Notes under the pieces: model-generated | Told to the model about the DNA's origin: nothing | The model's input: only the letters and a program-made list of their open reading frames with translations | The model's database searches: none | From: JBFAPK01 sp040676675 | Lineage (GTDB): Bacteria; Actinomycetota; Actinomycetes; Mycobacteriales; Micromonosporaceae | Length of the DNA stretch: 5,944 nucleotides | NCBI RefSeq assembly: GCF_040676675.1 | Contig: NZ_JBFAPK010000075.1 | Span: 1 to 5,944, forward strand | Direction of reading: 5' to 3' | Shown here: piece after piece, positions 1-5,929 of the stretch | How positions within the stretch are numbered: position 1 is the first letter of the stretch | How the letters are laid out: each line of letters starts with the position of its first letter | Program-made: the position numbers and the translations under genes

Positions 1-19
1 TCGCGCACCCCCGCCCCCG

Positions 20-77
20 CGATCTAGGGCAAATCCACGTGATTGGAGATCATTTCACGAGGATTTGCCCTAGATCG
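20..77. repeat. Long inverted repeat downstream of the permease operon, possible terminator
   Basis: Arms 20-36 and 61-77 are perfect 17-bp reverse complements with core gatctagggcaaatcc. After one A/A mismatch (37/60) they continue for 5 more paired bases (38-42 with 55-59), leaving a 12-base loop at 43-54. A G bulge at 78 would allow a few further GC pairs (15-19 with 79-83). The element starts 18 bases past the stop of the last permease, so it would form a very stable hairpin at the end of the minus-strand transcript. No U-tract follows on the minus strand; many actinobacterial terminators lack one. The left arm (20-39) is repeated exactly at 5885-5904, so this is also a member of a repeat family and not only a local hairpin. 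The structure is seen directly; the terminator role is inferred. Confidence 0.85.
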
Positions 78-95
78 GCGGGGAGTGGGGGGCGG

Positions 96-1028
96 TTACT
101 TCACCGCGCCGGTGGTGAGGCCGGACTGGATCTGCCGCTGGAAGATCGCGTACACGACGATCATCGGCAGGATCGCGATGGTCAGCGCGGCGAAGAGGCC
201 GGACCAGTCGGCCTCGTAGCCGGCGTTGACCGAGATGTCCGCGATGCCCTGGGTCAGCACCCACTTGTCCTTGGCATTCGAGAGCAGCACCAGCGGGAGC
301 TGGTACTGGCCCCACTGCCCGATCACATTGAAGATCGCGACGCTCACCAGGCCCGGCTTGGCCATCGGCATCATCACCTGGAAGAAGAGCCGGGTGTGCG
401 AGCAGCCGTCGATCATGCCGGCCTCCGCCACCGAACTCGGCAGTGTCTTGAAGAACGCGGCCAGAAAGAAGATCGTGAACGGCAGCGAGTACGCGATGTA
501 GACCAGGATCAGGCCGGTGTGCGTGTCGAGCAGGCCCAGGTTCTTCACCACGAAGAAGAGCGGCACCAGCGCCAGGAAGACCGGGAAGGCCAGCCCGGAG
601 ACGAAGAGGAAGTAGATCAGCCGGTTACCGATGAACTTGTACCGGGCCAGGACGTACGCGGCCATCGAGCCGAGCAGCATGGTGCCGAAGGTGCTCAGCC
701 CCACGACGATCACGCTGTTGATGAAGTACCGGCCGACGTGCGCCTTGGTCCACGCCCGGCTCCAGTTCTCCCAGCGCAGCTCGGCCGGGAGCGTCCACGG
801 GCTGCTGAAGATCTCCGTGGTGTTCTTGAACGAGGCCAGGAAGGTCCAGAGGATCGGCGCGATCACGACGATCGCCCAGACGACGAGCGCCACGTGCCCG
901 AAGGCCGCCAGCACCCCCGCCTCGGACCGCCGTCCCCGGCCGCGCCGACCGCCACGCTCGGCGCGACCGCTCTCCCCGCCGGCCCCGGGCCGGTCGGTCT
1001 TCGTCATGGTGGTCATCTGCGTCCCCAT
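96..1028 (-). CDS. ngcG: Carbohydrate ABC transporter permease, NgcG-like (MalG type)
   Basis: Second inner-membrane permease of a carbohydrate uptake ABC importer (CUT1/MalG type), 310 aa. The first ~40 residues are a basic, Gly/Arg-rich cytoplasmic tail. Hydrophobic segments lie near residues 43-65, 103-126, 136-162, 172-193, 226-249 and 278-297, giving the usual six helices. The cytoplasmic EAA loop that contacts the ATPase is clear at about 198-225 (VAEAGMIDG, then MPMAKPG), and the C-terminus ends in the typical SGLTTGAVK. The ATG at 1028 forms a TGATG overlap with the stop of the upstream permease, pointing to translational coupling. ATG codons 5 and 8 are alternative starts. Adjacency to an NgcE-like binding protein suggests GlcNAc/diacetylchitobiose as substrate; the permease sequence alone would not prove that sugar. 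Confidence 0.9.
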   Translation of the reverse strand: MGTQMTTMTKTDRPGAGGESGRAERGGRRGRGRRSEAGVLAAFGHVALVVWAIVVIAPILWTFLASFKNTTEIFSSPWTLPAELRWENWSRAWTKAHVGRYFINSVIVVGLSTFGTMLLGSMAAYVLARYKFIGNRLIYFLFVSGLAFPVFLALVPLFFVVKNLGLLDTHTGLILVYIAYSLPFTIFFLAAFFKTLPSSVAEAGMIDGCSHTRLFFQVMMPMAKPGLVSVAIFNVIGQWGQYQLPLVLLSNAKDKWVLTQGIADISVNAGYEADWSGLFAALTIAILPMIVVYAIFQRQIQSGLTTGAVK

Positions 1029-1936
1029 CAGTACTCGACGCTTTCTCGCCGCGACACCCGCAGCGTCAGCGCCGCGAACGTGATGGTCAGGAAGAAGAGC
1101 GCCACACCCATCGCGGAGGCGTAGCCATACCGGCCGTAGGTGAAGGCGTTGCGGTAGATCTCCATCGCCAGCACCGTGGTGGCCCCGTCCGGGCCGCCGC
1201 TGTCGACCGAGAGCACCGAGACGATCGCGAAGCAGTCGAAGGCGGCGATGCCGAGGTAGACCCAGGCGACCTGGAGGGTGTCCCAGAGCAGCGGCAGCGT
1301 CACCCGGAAGAAGAGCGTGATCCGGGTGGCCCCGTCCATCTCGGCGGCCTCGTAGATCTCGGCGGGGATGGAGGCCATCCCCGCCGAGAACAGCACCACG
1401 TAGAAGCCAACCGCCTGCCAGACCAGCACCCCGATGATCGACCAGAGCGCCAGGTTGGGGTTGACCAGCCACAGGACCGGATCGAAGCCGAGCTTCATGA
1501 GCACGCCGTCGATCAGGCCGGACTCGTTCGGTCGGTAGACCGTCTGGAACAGCACCGCGATGATCGCCACCGCGAGCACCTGGGGGAAGAAGAACACCAC
1601 CCGGTAGAAGGGCGACCCCCACACCCCTCGCCGCTGGCCGCCGCTGCTCTTGCCGCCCACGTTGAGCAGGAAGGCGAAGAAGAGCGCGATGGCGATCGTG
1701 ATCAGCGGCAGGGCAAGCAGCAGGATGGCGTGGTGTTCGACCGCCTTCCAGAAGCTGTTGTCGTGCAACAGCCGCTGGTAGTTGGCGAACCCGATCCAGC
1801 GCGGGGCGGAGAAGCCCTTCCAGTCCGTCATCGACAGCTGGAACGCCTGCACGTACGGCGCGATCACGAAGACCACGTACAACGCCACCGGGGCGGCCAG
1901 GAAGCCGACCACGAACGGATACTTGCCGTGCCGCAT
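1028..1936 (-). CDS. ngcF: Carbohydrate ABC transporter permease, NgcF-like (MalF type)
   Basis: First inner-membrane permease of the importer, 302 aa, CUT1/MalF type without the large periplasmic insertion of E. coli MalF. The N-terminus reads KYPFVVGFLAAPVALYVVFVIAPYVQAFQLSMTDW, the usual first helix and 'SxTDW' segment of this family. Further hydrophobic segments are near residues 69-92, 112-132, 163-187, 221-243 and 272-294. The EAA loop at about 189-217 carries IYEAAEMDGA followed by VTLPLL, the coupling helix for the ATP-binding subunit. The start at 1936 lies 15 bases after the stop of the binding-protein gene, with a GGAG element 9 bases upstream of ATG. The stop overlaps the next permease start by one base. 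The pair forms a heterodimeric channel; substrate is inferred from the neighbouring binding protein. Confidence 0.9.
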   Translation of the reverse strand: MRHGKYPFVVGFLAAPVALYVVFVIAPYVQAFQLSMTDWKGFSAPRWIGFANYQRLLHDNSFWKAVEHHAILLLALPLITIAIALFFAFLLNVGGKSSGGQRRGVWGSPFYRVVFFFPQVLAVAIIAVLFQTVYRPNESGLIDGVLMKLGFDPVLWLVNPNLALWSIIGVLVWQAVGFYVVLFSAGMASIPAEIYEAAEMDGATRITLFFRVTLPLLWDTLQVAWVYLGIAAFDCFAIVSVLSVDSGGPDGATTVLAMEIYRNAFTYGRYGYASAMGVALFFLTITFAALTLRVSRRESVEY

Positions 1937-1951
1937 GACCCTACGCTCCGA

Positions 1952-3427
1952 TCAGCGCTTGAACTTCGTGACGGACGAGTCCTTCTTGATGGTGTCCGCC
2001 ACCTTCTGGATCCGCTCGACGTACGCGTCGGCGTTGATCCGGCCGAACATCAGCTCGTTGGTGGCGGTGCGCGCCTCCTTGTCCAGCTCCTTGTACCAGC
2101 CGTCGAAGAAGAGGTTCACCACGTTCTGCCCCGCGGCCTTGAGCGCGCCCTGGGAGCTGGCGACGCCGGGCGGGAAGGCGTACCCGGCGCTGCCGGAGGG
2201 GACCACCGTAGCCGACTTGACCACCTCGGTGAAGCCCTTCGCCCCGGCGGTGGAGAGCATCTGGCGCAGGTACTCCATGCCGCCGCGCGGGTTCTTGCTC
2301 TTGGCCGAGACGAAGTAGCCCTCGGCCGCGGTGGCCCGTACGGTCTCGACCGGCATCTTGTCCGTCGCGGTCAGGCTCGGGATCGGCATCAGCTGGTACT
2401 CGAAGCCGGGCGGGGTGTCCTTGGACTGCTCGTTCTCCAGCCAGTCACCGCTGGGGTAGATGGCCAGCTTGTACTGGTTCTGCTGGAGCTGGACGTCGGT
2501 GTGCTTGAGCCCCTCGAAGCTCTTGCTGCTGTACTTCGCGCCGACCTCGGCCCAGGCGGCGGCGGCCTGCTTGACCGCGTCGGCCTTCCAGGCCCCGTCC
2601 TCGAGGTTGTCGATGTTCTTCAGCACGTCCGGCCCGCCAATCTTGGCGGCGTGCGTGAGGATGACGTTCCACATGTAGTACGCGGCGTTGGCGCCCGCGT
2701 AGCCGAACGGCACGATCCCCTTGGCCTTGATGTTGTCGAGCAGCTTGAGGAAGTCGGCCCAGGTCTTCGGGGCCGTCCAGCCGTTGTCCTTGAAGAGCTT
2801 GCCCGAGTACCAGAGCCCGAAGACGGTGGAGACGTAGTACAGCACGTACGGCTTGCCGTTGAACGAGCCGACGTCGACGGTGCCGGGCACCACGGTGTCC
2901 TTGACCTTCTTCGAGGGGTCGTCGACCGACGGCGCGTCCCAGAGCTCGGTCAGGTCCTGCAGCTGGCCGTCGGCGACCAGCGCGCCGAAGTCCAGCGACT
3001 TCTCGCCGGAGTTGTTGACGACCTCCGGCGGCTGCCCGGAGGCGAACCGCGGCTGGAGCACCGTCGAGATGGCCTGGCTGGCCTGGTGCTTGATCTCCGC
3101 CTTCGGGAACGCCTTCTTGTAGAGCGGCTCGTGCACGTCGGTGGCGTACTTGTCGCCGTACCCGCCGTTGAAGATGATCACCTCCAGCGGCGCGTCCTCC
3201 TTGACGCCGAGCGGGTTCTTCTCGCTCTTCGTGCCGGTCGCCTGGTCGCCGCCGTCCGAGTCGTCGCCGCTCGTGGCGCAGGCGCTGAGCAGGCCCGCCG
3301 CGGGGGTGGCGAGCAGACCGACGGCCGCGGCGCGGGTGAGCAGGGTACGGCGGTTCGTCGCCGAGCCGAGGGCGGCCGGGACCGGCGGCTGCGCGGCGTC
3401 CGGCCTGCTGTCGGGGGTAACGGACAT
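1952..3427 (-). CDS. ngcE: Sugar ABC transporter substrate-binding lipoprotein, NgcE-like (GlcNAc/diacetylchitobiose)
   Basis: Extracellular solute-binding lipoprotein (family 1 fold), 491 aa. The export signal has a long N-region, a twin-arginine pair (NRRTLL, residues 25-30), a hydrophobic stretch 33-47 and a lipobox LSAC with the lipidated cysteine at 50, so Tat export and membrane anchoring are likely. A Gly/Asp/Ser-rich linker (51-78) leads into the binding domain, which begins PLEVIIFNGGYGDKYA (80-95). The RR signal, overall length and the order with two permeases match NgcE, the GlcNAc/chitobiose-binding protein described in Streptomyces; assignment is by recollection of the family, not by search. 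The start at 3427 is chosen because GAGGAGA (3439-3433) sits 5 bases upstream of ATG, and the signal peptide begins sensibly there. The same frame stays open to 3634, but that longer start would add an implausible Arg/Pro-rich leader reading across the upstream gene. Confidence 0.88.
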   Translation of the reverse strand: MSVTPDSRPDAAQPPVPAALGSATNRRTLLTRAAAVGLLATPAAGLLSACATSGDDSDGGDQATGTKSEKNPLGVKEDAPLEVIIFNGGYGDKYATDVHEPLYKKAFPKAEIKHQASQAISTVLQPRFASGQPPEVVNNSGEKSLDFGALVADGQLQDLTELWDAPSVDDPSKKVKDTVVPGTVDVGSFNGKPYVLYYVSTVFGLWYSGKLFKDNGWTAPKTWADFLKLLDNIKAKGIVPFGYAGANAAYYMWNVILTHAAKIGGPDVLKNIDNLEDGAWKADAVKQAAAAWAEVGAKYSSKSFEGLKHTDVQLQQNQYKLAIYPSGDWLENEQSKDTPPGFEYQLMPIPSLTATDKMPVETVRATAAEGYFVSAKSKNPRGGMEYLRQMLSTAGAKGFTEVVKSATVVPSGSAGYAFPPGVASSQGALKAAGQNVVNLFFDGWYKELDKEARTATNELMFGRINADAYVERIQKVADTIKKDSSVTKFKR

Positions 3428-3452
3428 CTCTGTCTCCTCGGTTGGAATCGGG

Positions 3453-3740
3453 TCAGGCGCTGCGCCGGATGCGACCGGCGTAGCGCGATTCAAGGGCGTG
3501 GTTGTGCTCGTCCCCACCGGGGACGTTCGCCGAGAGGTAGCTCGGTGCGGCCTCTCCGGCGAGGTGGAACCGTCGTACGACCTCGGCGGTCGGCAACTGC
3601 GCCAGCAGTGCCGTGGTGACCGGGGAGGCCGCACAGACCCGGGCCGGACCGGTGGTGCCGTCCGACAGACCCCTTACCGCGCCACCGCCTTGCAGCGGCA
3701 GCGGGCGGACCGCCTCGGCGTACCCGCAGGCGCTGATCAC
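3453..3740 (-). CDS. Short SIS sugar-isomerase-like ORF, probably an internally deleted remnant
   Basis: A 95-aa ORF starting with GTG at 3740, whose first bases form a GTGA overlap with the stop of the regulator gene. The C-terminal half (about residues 38-95: ASPVTTALLAQL, then YLSANVPGGDEHN and a final RYAGRIRR) resembles the C-terminus of the ~240-260-aa SIS-domain sugar isomerase family (UPF0309-like), which typically ends in GNVDGGHEWN-type and EYGDRI-type motifs. The first ~12 residues (GYAEAVRPL) resemble the start of that same family (YFDAVxxLL). The intervening SIS core, including the phosphosugar-binding Gly/Ser motifs, is absent, so about 150 residues seem to have been lost with the frame kept. 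Activity is unlikely. It may persist for translational coupling to the binding-protein gene 25 bases downstream, or be decaying. Homology is from memory of motifs; a functional small protein cannot be excluded. Confidence 0.65.
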   Translation of the reverse strand: MISACGYAEAVRPLPLQGGGAVRGLSDGTTGPARVCAASPVTTALLAQLPTAEVVRRFHLAGEAAPSYLSANVPGGDEHNHALESRYAGRIRRSA

Positions 3741-4696
3741 GACGCCCCCTTCGCGGCCTTGTGCCCGTCGACGGCCTGAGCGGTGCGCTGGAAGGCCGCG
3801 TGCGCCCGGTCGTGGGTACGCTGCGCGACCGCGACGTAGAGCAGGTCGAGCACGACCAGCTGCGGGTGCCGGGCGGAGAGCGCGTCCGGCCGGAAGGTGG
3901 TCGCCTGGGTGGCGGTGACCAGCACGATGTCGGCCAGCTCCGCCAGCGGCGAGCGCGGGAAGCTGGTCAGCGCGACCGTGGTGGCGCCGTGGCTGCCCGC
4001 CTCGGCGAGCATCTCGATCGTCTCGCGGGTCTGCCCGCTGTGCGAGATGCCGACCGCGACGTCGCCGGGGCGTTGCAGCGCCGCGCTGGCGAGCCCGTTG
4101 TGCACGTCGGTCCAGGCCCAGGCGGCGACCCCGATCCGGTGCAGGCTGAACTGGAGCTCCTCGCCGACCAGGGCGCTGCCGCTGGCGCCGAAAATGTTGA
4201 CCCGGGAGGCGCCGGCGATGGCGTCGGCCGCCCGCTCCACCTCGCCGAGGTCGAGCAGGGTGGCGGTGTCGTGCATGGCCTGGGTGTCGGCGGCCATTAT
4301 CTGGCCGAGCACCCGGTCGAGCGGGTCGCCGGGCTGGATCTCGCGTCCGATGTCGACGGACCAGCCCGCGGAGCGGACCCGGCCGGTCTCGGCGGCGATG
4401 GCGAGCCGCAGCCCGGCGTACCCCTCGAAGCCGAGCGCCCGGCAGAAGCGGGTGATGGTGGCCGGGGAGGTGCCGCTGCGCTCGGCGAGCTCCACGATGG
4501 TGGCCCGGGCGGCGCCCTCGGGGTCGCTGAGCACCTGTTCCGCGACGCGCTGCAGGGCCCCGGTGAACTCGGGCAGCCGGGCGCGGACGCGCGCGAGGAC
4601 GCCGTCCCCCGGTACGACGATGACGCTCCGCCGGTTGAGCGCGTCGGCGTCGGCCACCGCGGTCCCCGCGGTGGCGTCCACCTCGTGATCAACCAT
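3737..4696 (-). CDS. MurR/RpiR-family transcriptional regulator with SIS domain
   Basis: 319-aa phosphosugar-responsive DNA-binding regulator, first gene of the minus-strand operon. The N-terminal HTH_6 domain covers about residues 38-105, with the helix-turn-helix at 66-97 (TIVELAERSGTSPATITRFCRALGFEGY, the hallmark of the RpiR family). A linker at about 106-150 leads to a SIS domain (about 155-295) containing GASGSA (170-175) and SHSGQT (218-223), the loops that bind sugar phosphates in this family. The ATG at 4696 is preceded by GAAGGGG (4709-4703) at 6 bases. Its stop overlaps the next start (GTGA). By location it probably regulates its own operon and the divergent kinase, with GlcNAc-6-phosphate or a related amino-sugar phosphate as the natural effector candidate. 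The effector and the sign of regulation are inferred, not shown. Confidence 0.92.
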   Translation of the reverse strand: MVDHEVDATAGTAVADADALNRRSVIVVPGDGVLARVRARLPEFTGALQRVAEQVLSDPEGAARATIVELAERSGTSPATITRFCRALGFEGYAGLRLAIAAETGRVRSAGWSVDIGREIQPGDPLDRVLGQIMAADTQAMHDTATLLDLGEVERAADAIAGASRVNIFGASGSALVGEELQFSLHRIGVAAWAWTDVHNGLASAALQRPGDVAVGISHSGQTRETIEMLAEAGSHGATTVALTSFPRSPLAELADIVLVTATQATTFRPDALSARHPQLVVLDLLYVAVAQRTHDRAHAAFQRTAQAVDGHKAAKGAS

Positions 4697-4716
4697 TGGA
4701 CGCCCCTTCGGAAAAG

Positions 4717-4730
4717 ACTGTTAACTGTTA
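4717..4730. promoter_or_regulatory. Tandem ACTGTTA repeat, candidate operator of the RpiR regulator
   Basis: Two perfect 7-bp copies of ACTGTTA abut at 4717-4723 and 4724-4730. Together they contain the palindrome GTTAAC (4720-4725), which extends with one mismatch per side to ACTGTTAACTGT, and the odd-centred palindrome TAAC-T-GTTA (4722-4730). A third ACTGTTA lies at 4789-4795. The pair sits just downstream of the expected minus-strand transcription start, an ideal repressor position. The AT-rich repeats stand out in this GC-rich DNA. Operator function is inferred. Confidence 0.5.
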
Positions 4731-4737
4731 GTGGTAA

Positions 4738-4767
4738 AAGTTCTTACTAGCGGCCCCCTCCTGTCAA
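4738..4767 (-). promoter_or_regulatory. Candidate promoter of the regulator-ngcEFG operon
   Basis: On the minus strand a perfect -35 hexamer TTGACA (4767-4762) is followed after 18 bases by GAACTT (4743-4738), a partial -10 match with A at position 2 and T at position 6. TAAGAA (4746-4741, 15-base spacer) is an alternative. Transcription would start near 4731, giving a leader of about 35 bases with the Shine-Dalgarno at 4709-4703. The -35 is convincing, the -10 is weak. Confidence 0.45.
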
Positions 4768-4883
4768 GACCGTGGGCGAAGTTTTCAAACTGTTACCTGC
4801 CGACGGTGCCTCGCGGCCCTCGACCCCTTGCCCGACAAAGCGGCAAAGACCAGCATTGATCCCACCCCCGACGCCGAGTGATC

Positions 4884-4889
4884 GAGGTG
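4884..4889 (+). promoter_or_regulatory. Ribosome binding site deciding the kinase start
   Basis: GAGGTG at 4884-4889 is the only Shine-Dalgarno-like sequence near the kinase start. It is 10 bases before the ATG at 4900 but only one base before the in-frame TTG at 4891, so the ATG is preferred. An in-frame TGA at 4879-4881 rules out anything further upstream. Confidence 0.6.
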
Positions 4890-4899
4890 TTTGCCGTCC

Positions 4900-5892
4900 A
4901 TGCCCGAGTCGATAGTGGTTGGTCTTGATATCGGCGGTACGTCGACCCGCGCCGCGGTCTTCTCGCTCTCGGGCGAACGCCTCGGCACCGGCCGCGCCGG
5001 CGGCGGCAACCCGACCAGCCACGGCGCCGAGCAGGCGGCGGCCCAACTGCGCGCCGCGCTCGACGCGGCGCTGGTCGGGGTGGCGCCGGAACGGGCCCGC
5101 GCCGGGGTCATCGGCCTGGCCGGCCTCGGCCGGCTGCTCGCCGACCCCGCCGGCCGGGCCGCCTTCGACGCCGCCTGGCTCGCCGCCGGGCTGCGCTGCC
5201 CGTACGAGATCCACGGCGACGCCCTTATCGCGTACGCCTCCGGCAGCGCCGACCCGGCGGGGACCGTACTGATCGCGGGGACCGGTGCCATCGCCGCCCA
5301 GGTGCGCGACCTGACCCTGGACCGGATCTCCGACGGGCACGGCTGGCTGCTCGGCGACGTCGGCTCGGGCTTCTGGCTGGGTCGCGCGGCCGTCCGCCGG
5401 GCCCTGGCCGACCTGGACTGCCAGCGGGAACTGGCCCCGGTCTCGGTACGGGTCCTCACCGAGCTGCTCGGCTCGGCGAAGGTCGAGCCCCGGCACCGCG
5501 ACACCGTCGACCGGCTGGTCCAGACCGTCACCCGCCGGCCGCCGCTGGAGTTGGCCGCGCTCGCACCGCTGGTCGTCGCGGCGTACGCCGACGGCGACGA
5601 GGCCGCCCGGGAGATCCTGACCGAGGCGGCCGGGCACCTGGCCGGCAGCGTGGCCCGGATCCGCCCGGCGGGCGACACCAGTCCCGTGGTCCTCGGCGGT
5701 GGCCTGCTCACCGGGGACACCCCGCTGGCCGGCGCGGTCCGTACCGCGCTGGCCCGGCGCTGGCCCGACGCGCCGTTGCGCACCGCCGGCGACGGTGCCG
5801 CCGCGGCCGCCTGGCTCGCCGCCCGGTCGCTGCCCGAGGTGACCGATCCGGCGGTGCTGCACGACCGGCTGCTCGCCACCTCGTCGATCTAG
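4900..5892 (+). CDS. N-acetylglucosamine kinase, BadF/BadG/BcrA/BcrD ATPase (NAGK-like) family
   Basis: 330-aa cytoplasmic sugar kinase of the ASKHA fold, expected to phosphorylate GlcNAc with ATP to GlcNAc-6-phosphate. The phosphate-1 loop is GLDIGGTSTRAAVF (8-21); Asp107 in EIHGDALIAYAS (103-114) fits the catalytic base position; the phosphate-2 loop is IAGTGAIA (125-132); GHGWLLGDVGSGFWLGR (146-162) is the signature that separates NAGK-like members from ROK kinases; and VVLGGGLL (263-270) is the adenosine motif. Length and motif order match an intact enzyme. It is divergent from the regulator and importer, supplying the phosphorylation that an ABC importer does not. A glucosamine kinase is the main alternative, since relatives in this family use GlcN. 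Its final codons (tcg atc tag) fall inside a copy of the repeat found at 20-39, so the repeat provides the stop codon. Confidence 0.88.
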   Translation: MPESIVVGLDIGGTSTRAAVFSLSGERLGTGRAGGGNPTSHGAEQAAAQLRAALDAALVGVAPERARAGVIGLAGLGRLLADPAGRAAFDAAWLAAGLRCPYEIHGDALIAYASGSADPAGTVLIAGTGAIAAQVRDLTLDRISDGHGWLLGDVGSGFWLGRAAVRRALADLDCQRELAPVSVRVLTELLGSAKVEPRHRDTVDRLVQTVTRRPPLELAALAPLVVAAYADGDEAAREILTEAAGHLAGSVARIRPAGDTSPVVLGGGLLTGDTPLAGAVRTALARRWPDAPLRTAGDGAAAAAWLAARSLPEVTDPAVLHDRLLATSSI

Positions 5893-5904
5893 GGCAAATC
5901 CACG
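5885..5904 (+). repeat. Second copy of the dispersed repeat arm, overlapping the kinase stop
   Basis: The 20 bases here are identical to 20-39, and their first 17 are the reverse complement of 61-77. The copy covers the last codon and TAG stop of the kinase. A degenerate partner arm may follow: ggcaaa (5893-5898) and cc (5900-5901) can pair with tttgcc (5930-5935) and gg (5928-5929), with one bulged T. This hairpin could act as the kinase transcription terminator. The identity is seen directly; the function is inferred. Confidence 0.85.
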
Positions 5905-5929
5905 GGGGTGGGGATGGGCGGGGGGGGGG
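5904..5929 (+). other. G-quadruplex-like G tract after the kinase gene
   Basis: Four G runs of 5, 4, 3 and 10 bases (5904-5908, 5910-5913, 5916-5918, 5920-5929) are separated by loops of one, two and one bases. This fits the standard intramolecular G-quadruplex pattern on the coding (RNA-like) strand, starting 12 bases after the kinase stop and lying within the loop of the possible repeat hairpin. The exact length of the 10-G run may be affected by sequencing error. Confidence 0.6.

Larger units (their letters stand above)
4697..4899. other. Divergent intergenic region between regulator and kinase
   Basis: This 203-bp gap carries the control signals for both transcripts. Its regulator-proximal part (4710-4800) is unusually AT-rich for the window and contains the TTGACA box and all three ACTGTTA copies. 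The kinase-proximal part (4800-4880) is GC-rich, and no convincing plus-strand -35/-10 pair was found in it. No dre-like palindrome (the DasR operator seen at Streptomyces GlcNAc genes) is complete here; only an isolated AGTGGT half-site occurs at 4730-4735. Confidence 0.7.

Noticed and set aside
1730..3619. A 629-codon open frame on the plus strand opposite the binding protein and permease
   Set aside because: It is antisense to clearly recognisable genes, its translation is low-complexity Arg/Val/Leu/Gly-rich without any family motif, and such frames are a by-product of high GC3.
4730..4748. Possible DasR operator (dre) or other inverted repeat over the -10 region
   Set aside because: Only the half-site AGTGGT matches; the second half is missing. 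The GTAA...TTAC inverted repeat here is just 4 bp per arm.
3761..4750. A 329-codon plus-strand frame opposite the regulator
   Set aside because: Composition is Gly/Asp/Ala/Arg-rich with no motif, and it mirrors the intact RpiR-family gene on the other strand.
4841..4896. Inverted repeat cggcaaa / tttgccg near the kinase start that might fold over the ribosome binding site
   Set aside because: Arms of only 7 bp with a 42-base spacer are weak, no extension was found, and no riboswitch-like structure is apparent.
4891..4899. TTG at 4891 as the kinase start
   Set aside because: The GAGGTG element would be one base away, too close for initiation, whereas ATG at 4900 has a usable spacing and gives a normal family N-terminus.
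4747..5879. Two long minus-strand frames opposite the kinase
   Set aside because: They cover the kinase coding region, which has complete ASKHA motifs, and their own translations are Ser/Arg/Ala or Gly/Arg-rich with no recognisable domain.
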